Assembly: GCF_031656915.1 (NCBI RefSeq)
Contig: NZ_CP134227.1
Span: 1,860,001 to 1,924,000 of the forward strand
Source: Nocardioides marmorisolisilvae
GTDB lineage: Bacteria; Actinomycetota; Actinomycetes; Propionibacteriales; Nocardioidaceae
DNA: 64,000 nucleotides
Direction of reading: 5' to 3'
Within the stretch, counting starts at the first letter, position 1; every line of letters begins with the position of its first letter. Position numbers and translations under genes: made by a program. The notes under the pieces were generated by a model. The model worked only from the letters and a program-made list of their open reading frames with translations, had not been told where the DNA came from and ran no database searches. Below are positions 9,173 to 17,252 of the stretch, piece by piece.

Positions 9173-9260
9173 GTGCTGAGCCTCCGTGGTTCGTGGCTGG
9201 TCAGGTCACGGTGACCAACGAGGGAGGTCGCCAAAGGCTAAGGGAGCCCTTGCGAAGGGG

Positions 9261-10436
9261 TCAGGCGCAGAGGCCGACGTTGTGCGCTGCCTGGATCTGT
9301 GCCGGCGTGGGGCCACTGGTCGACGTCCTCGGCGAACCGCCCCCCGTGGACGAGTGGGAGCCGTTGCCGCTCTTGGTCTTGCCGCCCGTCGAGGCGCCCG
9401 GCTTGTGGGCGGCGTTGATCACCTGCGAGTCGAAGGACCCGCCGAGTGGCTTGTCATGGATGATCCGCGACCACAGCTGATGGGCGCGCGGCGCCCAGAC
9501 CAGCCGGTTCGGATCCGGTGGGTACGGCGCGAACGGGACCGTGACGAACTTGATGTGGTCCAGGCCGATGGACTTCAACGACTCGCCCAGCCCCACGAGC
9601 GAGCGGAGGTGGCTGAAGCCCTCGTCGGTGATCAGCGACTTCGTCGCCGCGTCCAGGAACTTGTAGAGCTTGATCGGGTTGGCCAGGGTGCCGGCCGACA
9701 CGACCTGGTTGATCATCGAGGCGATGAAGGACTGCTGCCGCTTCATCCGGCCGATGTCGGAGCCGTCGCCCACGCCGTGCCGGACCCGGACGTAGTTCAG
9801 GGCCTGTTCGCCGGTGACCTTGTAGGTGCCCGCCGGCAGGTGGATGTTGCTCTGCGGGTCGTCGATCTGCTCCGGCACGCAGACCTGCACGCCGCCGAGC
9901 GCGTCGACCATCTCGCGGAACCCACGGAACTTGATCACCACGAAGTGGTCGATGTGCACTCCGGTGAGCTGCTCGACGGTCTTCATCGTGCACAGCGGGC
10001 CGCCGATGGCGTAGGCCGCGTTGAACTGGGTCAACTGGGCCGGCGCGACTCCGGTCGAGGTCTTGCACGAGGGCCGTTGCACCATCGCGTCACGCGGCAG
10101 GCTCACCCCGTAGGCGAACTTCCGGTCGGCCGACAGGTGCAGCAGGATCGTGGTGTCGGAGAGCCCGGGGGTGGCGCCGCCGATCTGCGGGCCCTGGCCC
10201 TTGCGGGTGTCGTCGCCCATGACCAGGACGTTGATCGGACCTTTGACCACCGCGGCCGGACGGTTGCCGAGGTCCCCGGAGTTGATCTGCACGCCCGTGA
10301 TGTTGCCGTCGAGATGCTTGATCACGAGGTACAGGCCGGTGGTGACCACCAGCAGCAGCACGCCGAGGCTGACCAGGACGCGTTTGAGCACGCGGCGTGG
10401 GCGTGTCGGCCGGATGGCATGGCGCGCTCTGGACAT
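9261..10436 (-). CDS. LytR-CpsA-Psr (LCP) family protein
   Basis: A 391-residue protein with a basic cytoplasmic N terminus, one membrane segment (about residues 20-42) and a large extracellular LCP domain. Visible LCP motifs are N-V-L-V-M-G-D-D-T-R near 89 with the conserved Asp and Arg, D-T-T-I-L-L-H near 112, and VRVRHGVGDGSDIGRMKRQQ-like block near 236. LCP enzymes attach undecaprenyl-linked glycopolymers such as teichoic acids or arabinogalactan to peptidoglycan. The C-terminal 40 residues are Ser/Gly/Thr rich. It is the last host gene before the split tRNA gene. Confidence 0.92.
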   Translation of the reverse strand: MSRARHAIRPTRPRRVLKRVLVSLGVLLLVVTTGLYLVIKHLDGNITGVQINSGDLGNRPAAVVKGPINVLVMGDDTRKGQGPQIGGATPGLSDTTILLHLSADRKFAYGVSLPRDAMVQRPSCKTSTGVAPAQLTQFNAAYAIGGPLCTMKTVEQLTGVHIDHFVVIKFRGFREMVDALGGVQVCVPEQIDDPQSNIHLPAGTYKVTGEQALNYVRVRHGVGDGSDIGRMKRQQSFIASMINQVVSAGTLANPIKLYKFLDAATKSLITDEGFSHLRSLVGLGESLKSIGLDHIKFVTVPFAPYPPDPNRLVWAPRAHQLWSRIIHDKPLGGSFDSQVINAAHKPGASTGGKTKSGNGSHSSTGGGSPRTSTSGPTPAQIQAAHNVGLCA

Positions 10437-10600
10437 GAAACCTCGGGGTGGAGGCGGGCACGCGCCCGCTCGGGCTGAACTCCCATTGTGACTCCTGGGC
10501 GCAGGCTGCCCAAATCGGCGGCCGCCGAACCCGACCTGCCGCCCCGGGCAGGCGCGCGACCGTGAAAGGATGGCTGCCGCGGTGCGGGGTCGCGCCGCGG

Positions 10601-10638
10601 GCCCCGGTAGCTCAGTGGATAGAGCAGCCGCCTCCTAA
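10601..10638 (+). pseudogene. 5' half of split tRNA-Arg(CCT), left junction of the element
   Basis: Acceptor 5' strand GCCCCGG, D-arm GCTCAGTGGATAGAGC, 5' anticodon stem and the loop CTCCTAA (anticodon CCT) are present. After the loop the sequence no longer forms an anticodon stem or a T-arm: there is no TTC T-loop and no CCGGGGC acceptor. The matching 3' half is at 22192-22233 with CCGGGGC, which pairs with this GCCCCGG. This is read as a host tRNA gene cut in the anticodon loop. Confidence 0.82.
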
Positions 10639-10690
10639 GCCGAGGGTCGCAGACCGGATTCACGCTGAAACCGACACGCCCGGACGTTTC

Positions 10691-10744
10691 CGCGCTACTC
10701 CCGCGCTACTGATGGTCGGTTCGCGCTACGTCGGAGCGATCCGG
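10691..10744 (+). repeat. Left arm-type repeat next to attL
   Basis: Contains CGCGCTAC three times (near 10691, 10702 and 10722) and the word CTGATGGTCGG. A similar block in the same orientation is at 22029-22090, so in the excised circle the two would flank the attachment core. This fits arm-type binding sites of a tyrosine integrase or Xis. The rest of 10640-11064 has no convincing gene. It has a small inverted repeat CCGGTCA/TGACCGG at 10870-10896 and probably the promoter of the first element gene. Confidence 0.5.
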
Positions 10745-11064
10745 AGAAGGCTCAGAGCGCGGTCGGTCCGATCCGGTGTTTCTCTCCCGGATGTGCCCTG
10801 AAACTGGATCGTCCTCAGCCGCACTGACGGCCACTCTCATGAGGTAGATTCGGCGTCGCAGTCCCCAACCCGGTCAGTACCGGGGAGGGTGACCGGCCCG
10901 AGAACGGCCCAGTGGTCCGCCATCTGCTAGCGAACGCACTCAGTGCGTGGCTCAGAGCAGCGGCGCATGACCCGGCTAAAGGTTCTGGCTCAAAGGTCAA
11001 GGTCCACCACCAGCATCACGGTGGACCTGGCGTGCCTTCCATCCACACGGGAGGTCACCGACCC

Positions 11065-11304
11065 ATGCCCACCAAGAAGTCTCTATCTGATGAGGCGGTC
11101 TCAGGCCGCACCAGCAAACCAGAACCGCTCGCCTACACGCTAGATGCGGTCTGCGAGCGGCTGCCCGGTACGACGAAGCGGCAACTCCAGCGTTGGATCG
11201 CCAAGGGCCACCTGAAGGTCAGCAAGCCTGCGGGCAAGAGCGGCCCAGCGTTCATCGAGCGTGCCGAACTGGAGCGGTTCCTCCGCGCCGGTCGCAACGC
11301 CTGA
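11065..11304 (+). CDS. Excisionase-like helix-turn-helix DNA-binding protein
   Basis: A 79-residue protein from the ATG at 11065, preceded by GGGAGGTCAC. The core Y-T-L-D-A-V-C-E-R-L-P-G-T-T-K-R-Q-L-Q-R-W near residues 26-46 resembles MerR/Xis-type winged HTH domains, followed by the wing and a helix (R-A-E-L-E-R-F-L) that is typical of excisionase-family HTH_17 domains. Being the first gene inside the left end supports a role as recombination directionality factor or repressor. Longer in-frame starts upstream are possible but lack a ribosome site. Confidence 0.65.
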   Translation: MPTKKSLSDEAVSGRTSKPEPLAYTLDAVCERLPGTTKRQLQRWIAKGHLKVSKPAGKSGPAFIERAELERFLRAGRNA

Positions 11305-11391
11305 CCCACTGACTCCGCCCCGCCAGTTCCAACGGCCTGCCGACTGGTCGGGGTGGTTTCACATCGCAGGTGGGCCGCCGAGGAGAACTAC

Positions 11392-11625
11392 ATGAACAAG
11401 AGCGAGATCACCACCGCGCTCGACCAATGGACCGAGGCGAGCGAACTGCTCGCCAACGCGATGCGTGCCACGGGGCACCACGACCTGATCCGCCACGCGG
11501 ACACCGTGGCCTCCACGACGCAACTCATCTCCCGTGTCGTCATCGACTGTGCCGCCGATCTGACGGACTCACTGCCACAGTCTCGGCCCTCACTTGCGGT
11601 GGTGTCCGGCTCCGCTGACAGATGA
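11392..11625 (+). CDS. Hypothetical protein of the element (77 aa)
   Basis: A 77-residue soluble, helical protein starting at the ATG at 11392 with a GAGGAGAA site 7 bases before. The N-terminal part (T-A-L-D-Q-W-T-E-A-S-E-L-L-A-N-A) looks like an amphipathic helix. No known domain recognised. It precedes a stem-loop at 11634-11673 and so may end the first transcript of the element. Confidence 0.6.
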   Translation: MNKSEITTALDQWTEASELLANAMRATGHHDLIRHADTVASTTQLISRVVIDCAADLTDSLPQSRPSLAVVSGSADR

Positions 11626-11633
11626 CCACATTG

Positions 11634-11673
11634 CCACCGATCTGCTTGTCCAACACGGCAGTCAGATCGGTGG
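11634..11673 (+). terminator. Stem-loop after the 77-residue gene
   Basis: A perfect 11-bp inverted repeat, CCACCGATCTG and its complement, separated by 18 bases, lies 9 bases after the stop of the preceding gene. No T-tract follows, so an intrinsic terminator is only one option. An RNA structure or operator before the next operon (start 11734) is the other. Confidence 0.5.
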
Positions 11674-11733
11674 AGAAGGCTCATTCGTAGGTCGCCGTCG
11701 ATAACCGACGTCGGCATTCGAGAGGAGTTGCAC

Positions 11734-11904
11734 ATGAGCCGAGGAAGGGCTGCTGTCGGTCCACTGCGGCAGGTCCGCATGTCAGAGGAACTGTGGACGG
11801 AACTCCATCGGCTGGCCGTGTTGCAGGGCGTGCCTATCGCCCAGGTGATCCGCCAGTCATGTGAGGAGTACGTCCATCGGGCCGGTGGAGGCCGAGCCGC
11901 ATGA
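11734..11904 (+). CDS. Ribbon-helix-helix-like small protein (56 aa)
   Basis: A 56-residue protein with AGAGGAG 6 bases before the ATG. The stretch V-R-M-S-E-E-L-W-T-E-L-H-R-L-A followed by V-P-I-A-Q-V-I-R-Q-S-C-E-E-Y has the beta-strand and two-helix pattern of Arc/CopG repressors. Its stop overlaps the next start (ATGA at 11901), the first of several coupled genes. A role as transcription or copy-number regulator of the element is inference. Confidence 0.65.
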   Translation: MSRGRAAVGPLRQVRMSEELWTELHRLAVLQGVPIAQVIRQSCEEYVHRAGGGRAA

Positions 11905-12221
11905 GCAATCAAGACCCACTGATCGTCAATGCCCGGACCGTACGTGCGGCCACCGCACAGGTCCTCCGCGAGAACTACGAGACCGAACGACAGGAAGCAC
12001 AGGAGATGGCCAAGAAGGAACGAAACCGCAACGGTGTTGTCCGCCGCAGGCCCAACGTCGAGAACACCAGCCGCATGATCGATGAGGCCGCGCGGGCAGT
12101 GAATGAGGCGCTCGACGCTCTGGCGGTCGCCAATCAGCGTGCCGAACAGATGCAGCAGGGCGGCCAAGCCCAGCGCGTGATTGATGCGCGTCGCCAGCAG
12201 CGTGGAGGTGGTCCGCGATGA
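11901..12221 (+). CDS. Hypothetical protein of the element (106 aa)
   Basis: A 106-residue, charged protein with likely coiled-coil character (E-T-E-R-Q-E-A-Q-E-M-A-K-K-E-R and the Ala/Glu-rich stretch near residues 63-90). No family recognised. It overlaps both neighbours by 4 bases (ATGA at 11901 and at 12218), which supports expression as part of one operon. Confidence 0.6.
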   Translation: MSNQDPLIVNARTVRAATAQVLRENYETERQEAQEMAKKERNRNGVVRRRPNVENTSRMIDEAARAVNEALDALAVANQRAEQMQQGGQAQRVIDARRQQRGGGPR

Positions 12222-12724
12222 ACATCGGTGACAACGCTCCCAGCGTGTACCTCGATCAAGTCGAGGAGTTCGCGGACAACTTCAACGGGACGCCCAAGCA
12301 GGAGCGGAACCTGTCGATGTTCAAGGACAACTATGGGCGCCACGTGCTGGGTCAGATGAAGTCCATCTACGACCACACCGCCGACCGCGTGGCAAAACTG
12401 GAGGAGTCACTTCCTGAGGAAGCGCACGTGTTCACCAATGAGGTCCGCGACCGGACCGACGCTCTGGAAACGGGCCGGATGGACCTTGACGAGTTCAAGC
12501 GCTGGCTCTCGAACAATGCCGGACCAATGCTGCGGCGACTCCGCGAGGAGCACGCAGCGATGGTCTCCGCCGAGGATCAGGCCTGGACGGAGGTCGACAT
12601 GACTCCCGCCGAGTGGCAGCGCGCTCAGGCTCGCCGTTCTAGCGCGCTGTTCAAGACAGGACGTGCCCTGCCCCGACTGACGCGGGAAGTGCTCGATGGC
12701 ACCGAGTTCCCCGAGTTCCACTGA
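12218..12724 (+). CDS. Hypothetical protein of the element (168 aa)
   Basis: A 168-residue acidic soluble protein with no membrane segment. Long charged helices are predicted by pattern near residues 48-110 (K-L-E-E-S-L-P-E-E and R-L-R-E-E-H-A-A-M). No motif recognised. It starts inside the stop of the preceding gene. After it there is a 76-base gap with a strong GAGGAGGAG site for the next gene. Confidence 0.6.
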   Translation: MNIGDNAPSVYLDQVEEFADNFNGTPKQERNLSMFKDNYGRHVLGQMKSIYDHTADRVAKLEESLPEEAHVFTNEVRDRTDALETGRMDLDEFKRWLSNNAGPMLRRLREEHAAMVSAEDQAWTEVDMTPAEWQRAQARRSSALFKTGRALPRLTREVLDGTEFPEFH

Positions 12725-12800
12725 CCCACGCCCAGATGTGAGTTGCGAGGCAGTGGCCCACTCAAACCACTGCCCCGCGCATCGAGGAGGAGAACCTCAG

Positions 12801-13256
12801 ATGAGTGATCCAAGCCTACGAGTTGCACGAAGCATCCCGCTGCCTACGGGTGACGAGCCGGAAGCATGGTTGCTCGACACCACGCCGTGGCGACAGGTGT
12901 TCAAGGTGTACTTCGAGAAGCCATATCCCTTCCACTACAGCCCAATCGGTCGCAGGGTCCGGCTGCTCATGCCGACGCGCGGACTCATGCGGGTGGATCG
13001 GCTGCTCAAGGAACTGGCTGACTACGCACGGACAATCCCGGACGGTGGGGTGAGTCTGGGCCTGTCTCCGGAGTGGTCACCGCAGGAGAAGGCCACGGTG
13101 ATGCTGGTTCAGGTCATCTGTGAGCCGGACACCAACTACATCGCCTACACCGTCTGGCCCAACGGTCGGGTGGTCGCGTTCAGCGGTGCCTTCGAGGAGC
13201 CCTACAACCAGCGCCGTTCCTGGCACCCGTCTGTTCCGTGGGGCGGCCTGTCGTGA
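12801..13256 (+). CDS. Hypothetical protein of the element (151 aa)
   Basis: A 151-residue protein. The ATG at 12801 is chosen because GAGGAGGAG ends 9 bases before it. An in-frame start at 12696 would overlap the previous gene. No membrane segment or known motif. Its stop overlaps a GTG start of the Toprim gene, and such pairs of a short protein and a Toprim protein occur in replication modules, so a role as a primase accessory is possible but unproven. Confidence 0.55.
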   Translation: MSDPSLRVARSIPLPTGDEPEAWLLDTTPWRQVFKVYFEKPYPFHYSPIGRRVRLLMPTRGLMRVDRLLKELADYARTIPDGGVSLGLSPEWSPQEKATVMLVQVICEPDTNYIAYTVWPNGRVVAFSGAFEEPYNQRRSWHPSVPWGGLS

Positions 13257-13912
13257 CTGCGCATCGAGTCCGGGAGTACGTCTACACCGACCAGAAGGGC
13301 AGGCCGAAACTCCGCAAGATCAGGTTCGACCCTAAGGACTTCCGGATGGAGTCATGGAGTGAAGTCGGCTGCGCGTGGGTGAGCGGCACCAGTCGTCAGG
13401 AGGGGTTCAAGGACAAGGCTCTGTACCGGCTCCCTGAAGTGCTGTGGGCACTGCGAGCGGGTGCTCCGACGTACCTCTGTGAAGGTGAGAAGGATGCCGA
13501 TGCCGTCACGTTCGCACTCGGCAGCCAAGGTGTGGGGACAAGTCACTGGCAGGGAGCGAACAAGTTCACCGCCGAGCAAGCCGGGTGGTTCTCTCGTGGC
13601 ATCGGTCCCGTCCCGGTCGTGGTCGACGTGGACAACGCTGGTGCGCTCAGCGGTCTGATCCGTCGTCGCCAACTGCTCAACAACGGCACCAGCGGACGAC
13701 GGATCACGATGCTGGCCCCACCCCGACCGTTCAAGGATGCTGCGGACGCGATCACTGCCGGCCACACACTCGATGACTTTCGAGAGGTCGCCGTGCCACT
13801 GCTCTACCTCGTCGCAGACAGGTACATCGAGGAACGCAAACAGAAGCGCACCGAATCCGACTGGTACGGCACCGATGGTCGCCTGCTTCTGCCCGAGGGG
13901 TGGGGCAAGTGA
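13253..13912 (+). CDS. Toprim-domain protein, primase-like
   Basis: A 219-residue protein from GTG 13253. The Toprim signature is clear: L-C-E-G-E-K-D-A-D near residues 75-83 (catalytic Glu) and VVVDVDNAG near 122-130 (the DxD pair). These bind Mg2+ in primases, topoisomerases and OLD nucleases. The N-terminal part has no CHC2 zinc finger and no AEP domain, so it is the stand-alone Toprim type seen beside RepA-like ATPases in actinobacterial phages and elements. Initiation of element DNA replication is the likely role. Confidence 0.75.
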   Translation: MTAHRVREYVYTDQKGRPKLRKIRFDPKDFRMESWSEVGCAWVSGTSRQEGFKDKALYRLPEVLWALRAGAPTYLCEGEKDADAVTFALGSQGVGTSHWQGANKFTAEQAGWFSRGIGPVPVVVDVDNAGALSGLIRRRQLLNNGTSGRRITMLAPPRPFKDAADAITAGHTLDDFREVAVPLLYLVADRYIEERKQKRTESDWYGTDGRLLLPEGWGK

Positions 13913-14169
13913 ACACGGCATACGTGCTCCTCGCAGTTCAGGCGGTGTTCGGTGTGCTGAATGTGTATCTCGCGTTCCGGCTGGCAATCCCCCACCACCC
14001 CACAAACCGGCAGACGCCCGCACTCCGGCGTACTGCCAATCGCGGGAGGAGTGCAGTCCCGGTAGTGCTGCGCTCCTCCCGCACCACCCTGATCCCCGGA
14101 GGGGTGAGCGTGGACGGCTCGCTTGCCTCTCCGGGCTCCAAGCCGTCAAGCCGTCATGGAAGGAAGTGA
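13909..14169 (+). CDS. Possible small membrane protein (86 aa)
   Basis: A GTG at 13909 overlaps the stop of the Toprim gene. The first 30 residues form one hydrophobic segment (AYVLLAVQAVFGVLNVYLAF), the rest is Arg/Ser/Pro rich. The second half overlaps a stem-loop (arms GGGAGGAGTGCAG and CTGCGCTCCTCCC near 14043 and 14069), so the true gene could be shorter or absent and the region could be a transcript structure. Confidence 0.4.
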   Translation: MNTAYVLLAVQAVFGVLNVYLAFRLAIPHHPTNRQTPALRRTANRGRSAVPVVLRSSRTTLIPGGVSVDGSLASPGSKPSSRHGRK

Positions 14170-14175
14170 AGTGAC

Positions 14176-14829
14176 ATGAGCAAGACCAAGGTCAAGTGGG
14201 ACCTCAACGACAACGTCGAGGCACGACGTGCTCGCGATGTCTGCGGTGAGTGCGGGAGCAAGGTCGGCCCGGATGGAGGCATGAAGTTCAGCGGTGACCC
14301 AAGCGACCCGCTGGACGGTGCTCCCGATTACGACCTGTGCGGCGAGTGCTGCGCCAACCTGACAGCGCTCGCCAACAGCGCGCACCCGCACTACTACGTA
14401 GATGCTGAGTGGCTGGCCCGGTACGGCGATGACCTGATCGAGCGTGCGCAGGTCCGGCGCAACGGTCGCTGGGAGTCCATGCCGGAACTGCCGGGCTCGG
14501 GCGATTGGCTCGGGTCCAACGGCTTCGCGGAGTTCTACAAGTCGGAAGCCGGACCGCTGGGCATCAACGTCTACGTGAGGAACGGTGCGCTGCCCGGCTA
14601 CTACGTGACTGTCCACGACTTCGATGCGAGTCCTGGCGTGTACGCCGACACTCTCGCCGACGTGATGGACGTGCTGAGCCAGTGGCTTCCGGTGATCTCC
14701 CATGCGGCCCTGCTCGACGTTGCAGATGCACTTTCCAAGGGCCACAACCACCCGGACCGGAGGCGCGAGCCGCGCAACACGGTCGAGTCGCTGATGGACC
14801 TCATTCGGCACGCCGAACGAGCGCGCTAG
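14176..14829 (+). CDS. Hypothetical protein with possible zinc-binding cysteines (217 aa)
   Basis: A 217-residue soluble protein with GGAAGGAAG 8 bases before the ATG. Two cysteine pairs, CGEC near residue 23 and CGECC near 56, are spaced as in a treble-clef zinc site. The rest has no recognised fold. It lies between the Toprim and ATPase genes, so a replication role is conceivable. Confidence 0.6.
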   Translation: MSKTKVKWDLNDNVEARRARDVCGECGSKVGPDGGMKFSGDPSDPLDGAPDYDLCGECCANLTALANSAHPHYYVDAEWLARYGDDLIERAQVRRNGRWESMPELPGSGDWLGSNGFAEFYKSEAGPLGINVYVRNGALPGYYVTVHDFDASPGVYADTLADVMDVLSQWLPVISHAALLDVADALSKGHNHPDRRREPRNTVESLMDLIRHAERAR

Positions 14830-14929
14830 CCCATGCCTGACCTCCACACGCGATCCAGAGCGGAGCCAGCCCAGAGAGTGGCTGGGGACTGGCCTTCGCT
14901 CGATCACCCCAACACTGAGGAGAACCGGG

Positions 14930-16096
14930 ATGCCTAGTCCCAGCAACAAGCGGCGCAAGCCTGCGCGCTCCACTCGCGCGCAATCGAGTGGGAACGTCGT
15001 CAGATGGCCCGGACTGGAGCGGGACAAGCCGGACCGGCGAACACTCAAGCATGCGGTGTCGCTGACGTCGTATGAGAGCAAGCAGGTTCGATGGGTCTGG
15101 GAAGGACGCATCCCGCTCGGCAAGATCACAATCATCGACGGCGACCCGAACATGGGCAAGTCCGTCATCGCCAACGCTGACCTTGCCTCTCGGGTGACGA
15201 CGGGCTCGGCCATGCCTGACGGCGGTGATGGTCTGGGTGAGCCACGTTCGGTTGTGCTCGTGGTGGCAGAGGACGACATCGGCGACACCGTGCGGCCACG
15301 ACTCGAAGCAGCAGGGGCAGACCTCGACTACATGTTCACGATGCCCGTCCAACGCAACGACGCCGGGCAAGTCATCCCGCTCACGATCCCGGATGATCTG
15401 GAGCGGCTCCGCGAGGTCATTGAAGAGGTGGATGCAGCACTGGTCGTGATCGACCCCATCACCGCGTTCCTTTCCGAATCCATCAACAGCCACAACGATG
15501 CCAGCGTTCGCCGTGCGCTCTCACCCCTCAAGGAAGTGGCCGAGGAGACTGGCGCTGCCGTCCTGCTCGTGCGTCACCTCAACAAGTCCGGCGACGCCAA
15601 GGCCATCTATCGGGGTGGTGGGTCGATTGCGTTCTCTGGTGCTGCTCGGAGCGCGCTGGTGGTTGAGAGGCTCCCCAGCGACCCGGAGTGGTCTGCGCTT
15701 GCCCAGGTGAAGGGCAACCTGTCGAGGAAGTCGCTCACGATTAAGTACCGGGTCGTGAGCGCTGGGCCAGAGGGCAAGGTCGCAGCGATCGAATGGGGCG
15801 AGACCTGCGAACTTTCGGCGGATGACCTGCTGAGCAAGCCGGATGCCCGCAAGAACGCACCAGCCCGCACCGAGGCCAAGGCATTCCTCATGGACGTGCT
15901 CGCCGATGGGCCGCTGCTGGTCGCTGTGGTCCAGAAGCACGCCACTGCGGCAGGCATCTCATGGACCACGGTGAAGCGAGCCTCCACAGAGTTGGGCGTT
16001 GTCAAGGAGACCAGTCGCAAAGCCACCGGCAAACGCCAGATCGAGGGCTGGGTGTGGTCACTGCCCAAGGGGTTGAAGTCCGCGACCGAGAACTAG
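14930..16096 (+). CDS. RepA/DnaB-like AAA ATPase (AAA_25), replicative helicase candidate
   Basis: A 388-residue RecA-fold ATPase. Walker A GDPNMGKS is at residues 71-78, VVAEDD near 111-116 is typical of the AAA_25/RepA family, and Walker B is VVIDPITAF near 172-180. A hexameric helicase or DNA-remodelling function in replication is expected. The last 70 residues (T-E-A-K-A-F-L-M-D-V-L-A and T-V-K-R-A-S-T-E-L-G) look like a winged helix. GAGGAGAA precedes the ATG. The stop lies at the start of a CTAG-rich dyad, consistent with an origin next to its helicase gene. Confidence 0.78.
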   Translation: MPSPSNKRRKPARSTRAQSSGNVVRWPGLERDKPDRRTLKHAVSLTSYESKQVRWVWEGRIPLGKITIIDGDPNMGKSVIANADLASRVTTGSAMPDGGDGLGEPRSVVLVVAEDDIGDTVRPRLEAAGADLDYMFTMPVQRNDAGQVIPLTIPDDLERLREVIEEVDAALVVIDPITAFLSESINSHNDASVRRALSPLKEVAEETGAAVLLVRHLNKSGDAKAIYRGGGSIAFSGAARSALVVERLPSDPEWSALAQVKGNLSRKSLTIKYRVVSAGPEGKVAAIEWGETCELSADDLLSKPDARKNAPARTEAKAFLMDVLADGPLLVAVVQKHATAAGISWTTVKRASTELGVVKETSRKATGKRQIEGWVWSLPKGLKSATEN

Positions 16097-16195
16097 GGAG
16101 CGATCTAGGGAGCCCTTAGCAATAAAGGTTCTCTAGATACCCCTAGATAACAAGAAGTATCTAGAGGGCCGAGGTTTCGGAGGCTCCCCTAGATC
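16093..16195. promoter_or_regulatory. CTAG-rich nested dyad, candidate origin or operator
   Basis: Six CTAG tetramers occur within about 100 bases, although CTAG is scarce in high-GC actinobacterial DNA. An outer dyad pairs GATCTAGGGAGC (16102-16113) with GCTCCCCTAGATC (16183-16195), and an inner dyad pairs CTCTAGATA (16131-16139) with TATCTAGAG (16158-16166). A direct copy CCCTAGATA is at 16141-16149. The region is A+T richer than its surroundings and sits between the ATPase gene and the next gene. This would suit an iteron-type replication origin, or an operator or attenuator. Confidence 0.55.
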
Positions 16196-16215
16196 AAATC
16201 AAGGGAGATCACCGA

Positions 16216-17040
16216 ATGAAGAAGCGAAAGAGTGCCGCCGAGGAGAGCAGGCCGAAGGGCACGCCAAGCCCATCAAGCAAGAAGGCCAAGAAGCCGGGGT
16301 CAGGCGTGGATGAGGGTGTGAAACGCCTTGCTCCCAAGGACCGACCAGTGAGGGAACGGAAGCGGAAAGGGCCACGGTGCGCAGCGATCAAGGCCAACGG
16401 GCAACAGTGCCTGGGCGCACCGATCAAGGGAGCCACGGTGTGCCACAAACACGGCGGTGGAGCACCAGCTGTGAGGGAGAAGGCAAACCAACGACTGCTC
16501 GAAATGATCATGCCGGCCATGCGTGAACTGCGCAGGGTCATGGAGTCCAAGACCGCAAGCGATGCAGACAAGTTACGCGCGGTGTCCATGGTGCTCAACC
16601 GCACCGGCTACTCCGAGAAGCAGACCATCGACATAGGGCTGCGTCCGCCGAGCGAGTGGGACCAGCTCACACACGGTGGCGCATTCGAGTTCGATCGCTC
16701 GGAGATTGAAGCTGCCGTCGACCATCCTGTTCTGGGTGGTGGGGATGACCCCGACCTCCACGCACTCGCCAAGATCAGCCGTGATGAGGCAGACCGGGAC
16801 ACGTACCTCCAAGGCATCGATGACTCGGAGGTCGTCCGGGGTGAAGTCGTGGACCCCACCCCTCGACCAACCAAGGGCAGCCGGACCTACCGAGGACGCA
16901 CGACCTCAGTCGGGCCCATCGAGTTCCCGGCGACCGGCGATCCGAGGAACCGGGGAACGGAGTTCGACCCGGACCCCGGAGGCCGGTACAACCCTCCCCG
17001 CTCCCAATGGGAACGGTACGAGACCGAGGACGACGGGTGA
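16216..17040 (+). CDS. Element protein with CxxxxGxxC...CxxHGG zinc-finger motif (274 aa)
   Basis: A 274-residue protein with a Lys/Arg-rich N terminus of 50 residues. Residues 55-81 hold Cys55, Cys65, Cys76 and His79 in the arrangement RC-x9-C-x10-C-x-KHGGG, a motif shared by many small phage and integrative element proteins of actinobacteria. A helical region follows (M-P-A-M-R-E-L-R-R-V-M near 104) that resembles small-terminase-like or DNA-binding helices. The C-terminal 100 residues are Asp/Gly/Arg rich and probably disordered. Function is unknown. Confidence 0.6.
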   Translation: MKKRKSAAEESRPKGTPSPSSKKAKKPGSGVDEGVKRLAPKDRPVRERKRKGPRCAAIKANGQQCLGAPIKGATVCHKHGGGAPAVREKANQRLLEMIMPAMRELRRVMESKTASDADKLRAVSMVLNRTGYSEKQTIDIGLRPPSEWDQLTHGGAFEFDRSEIEAAVDHPVLGGGDDPDLHALAKISRDEADRDTYLQGIDDSEVVRGEVVDPTPRPTKGSRTYRGRTTSVGPIEFPATGDPRNRGTEFDPDPGGRYNPPRSQWERYETEDDG

Positions 17041-17069
17041 TCAACCCCTGCATCCGGCCCGGAGGAGCG

Positions 17070-17134
17070 CTGTCACGGCTTGCAAGCGGTCTCCCGGCCC
17101 GATCCCCTGGGCCGGAGGGTCGAGACCGTGACAG
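17070..17134 (+). terminator. Long stem-loop before the recombinase operon
   Basis: Outer arms CTGTCACGG (17070-17078) and CCGTGACAG (17126-17134), inner arms CCGGCCC (17094-17100) and GGGCCGG (17109-17115). It lies 30 bases after the stop of the zinc-finger gene and before the promoter region of the recombinase operon, so a terminator separating two transcripts is the simplest reading. No T-tract follows. Confidence 0.55.
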
Positions 17135-17214
17135 GCGGGCAGTCGCCCAGCCGTCCGGAGGAGCGTCGCGGGCTGTCGTTCGTTACCCCGCGACTGGCGT
17201 ACCTTTCAAGGGGA

Positions 17215-17236
17215 AGTGATTGAACGTTCAATCACT
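17215..17236. promoter_or_regulatory. 22-bp perfect palindrome, operator of the recombinase operon
   Basis: The half-site AGTGATTGAAC is followed directly by its exact reverse complement. It lies 16 bases before the ATG at 17253 and just after TACCTT, a plausible -10 element, so a bound protein would block transcription of the operon that ends with the integrase. A dimeric repressor encoded in the element (the HTH protein at 11065 or the RHH protein at 11734) is the likely ligand, which is inference. Confidence 0.65.
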
Positions 17237-17252
17237 AACCCGAGGAGAACCG

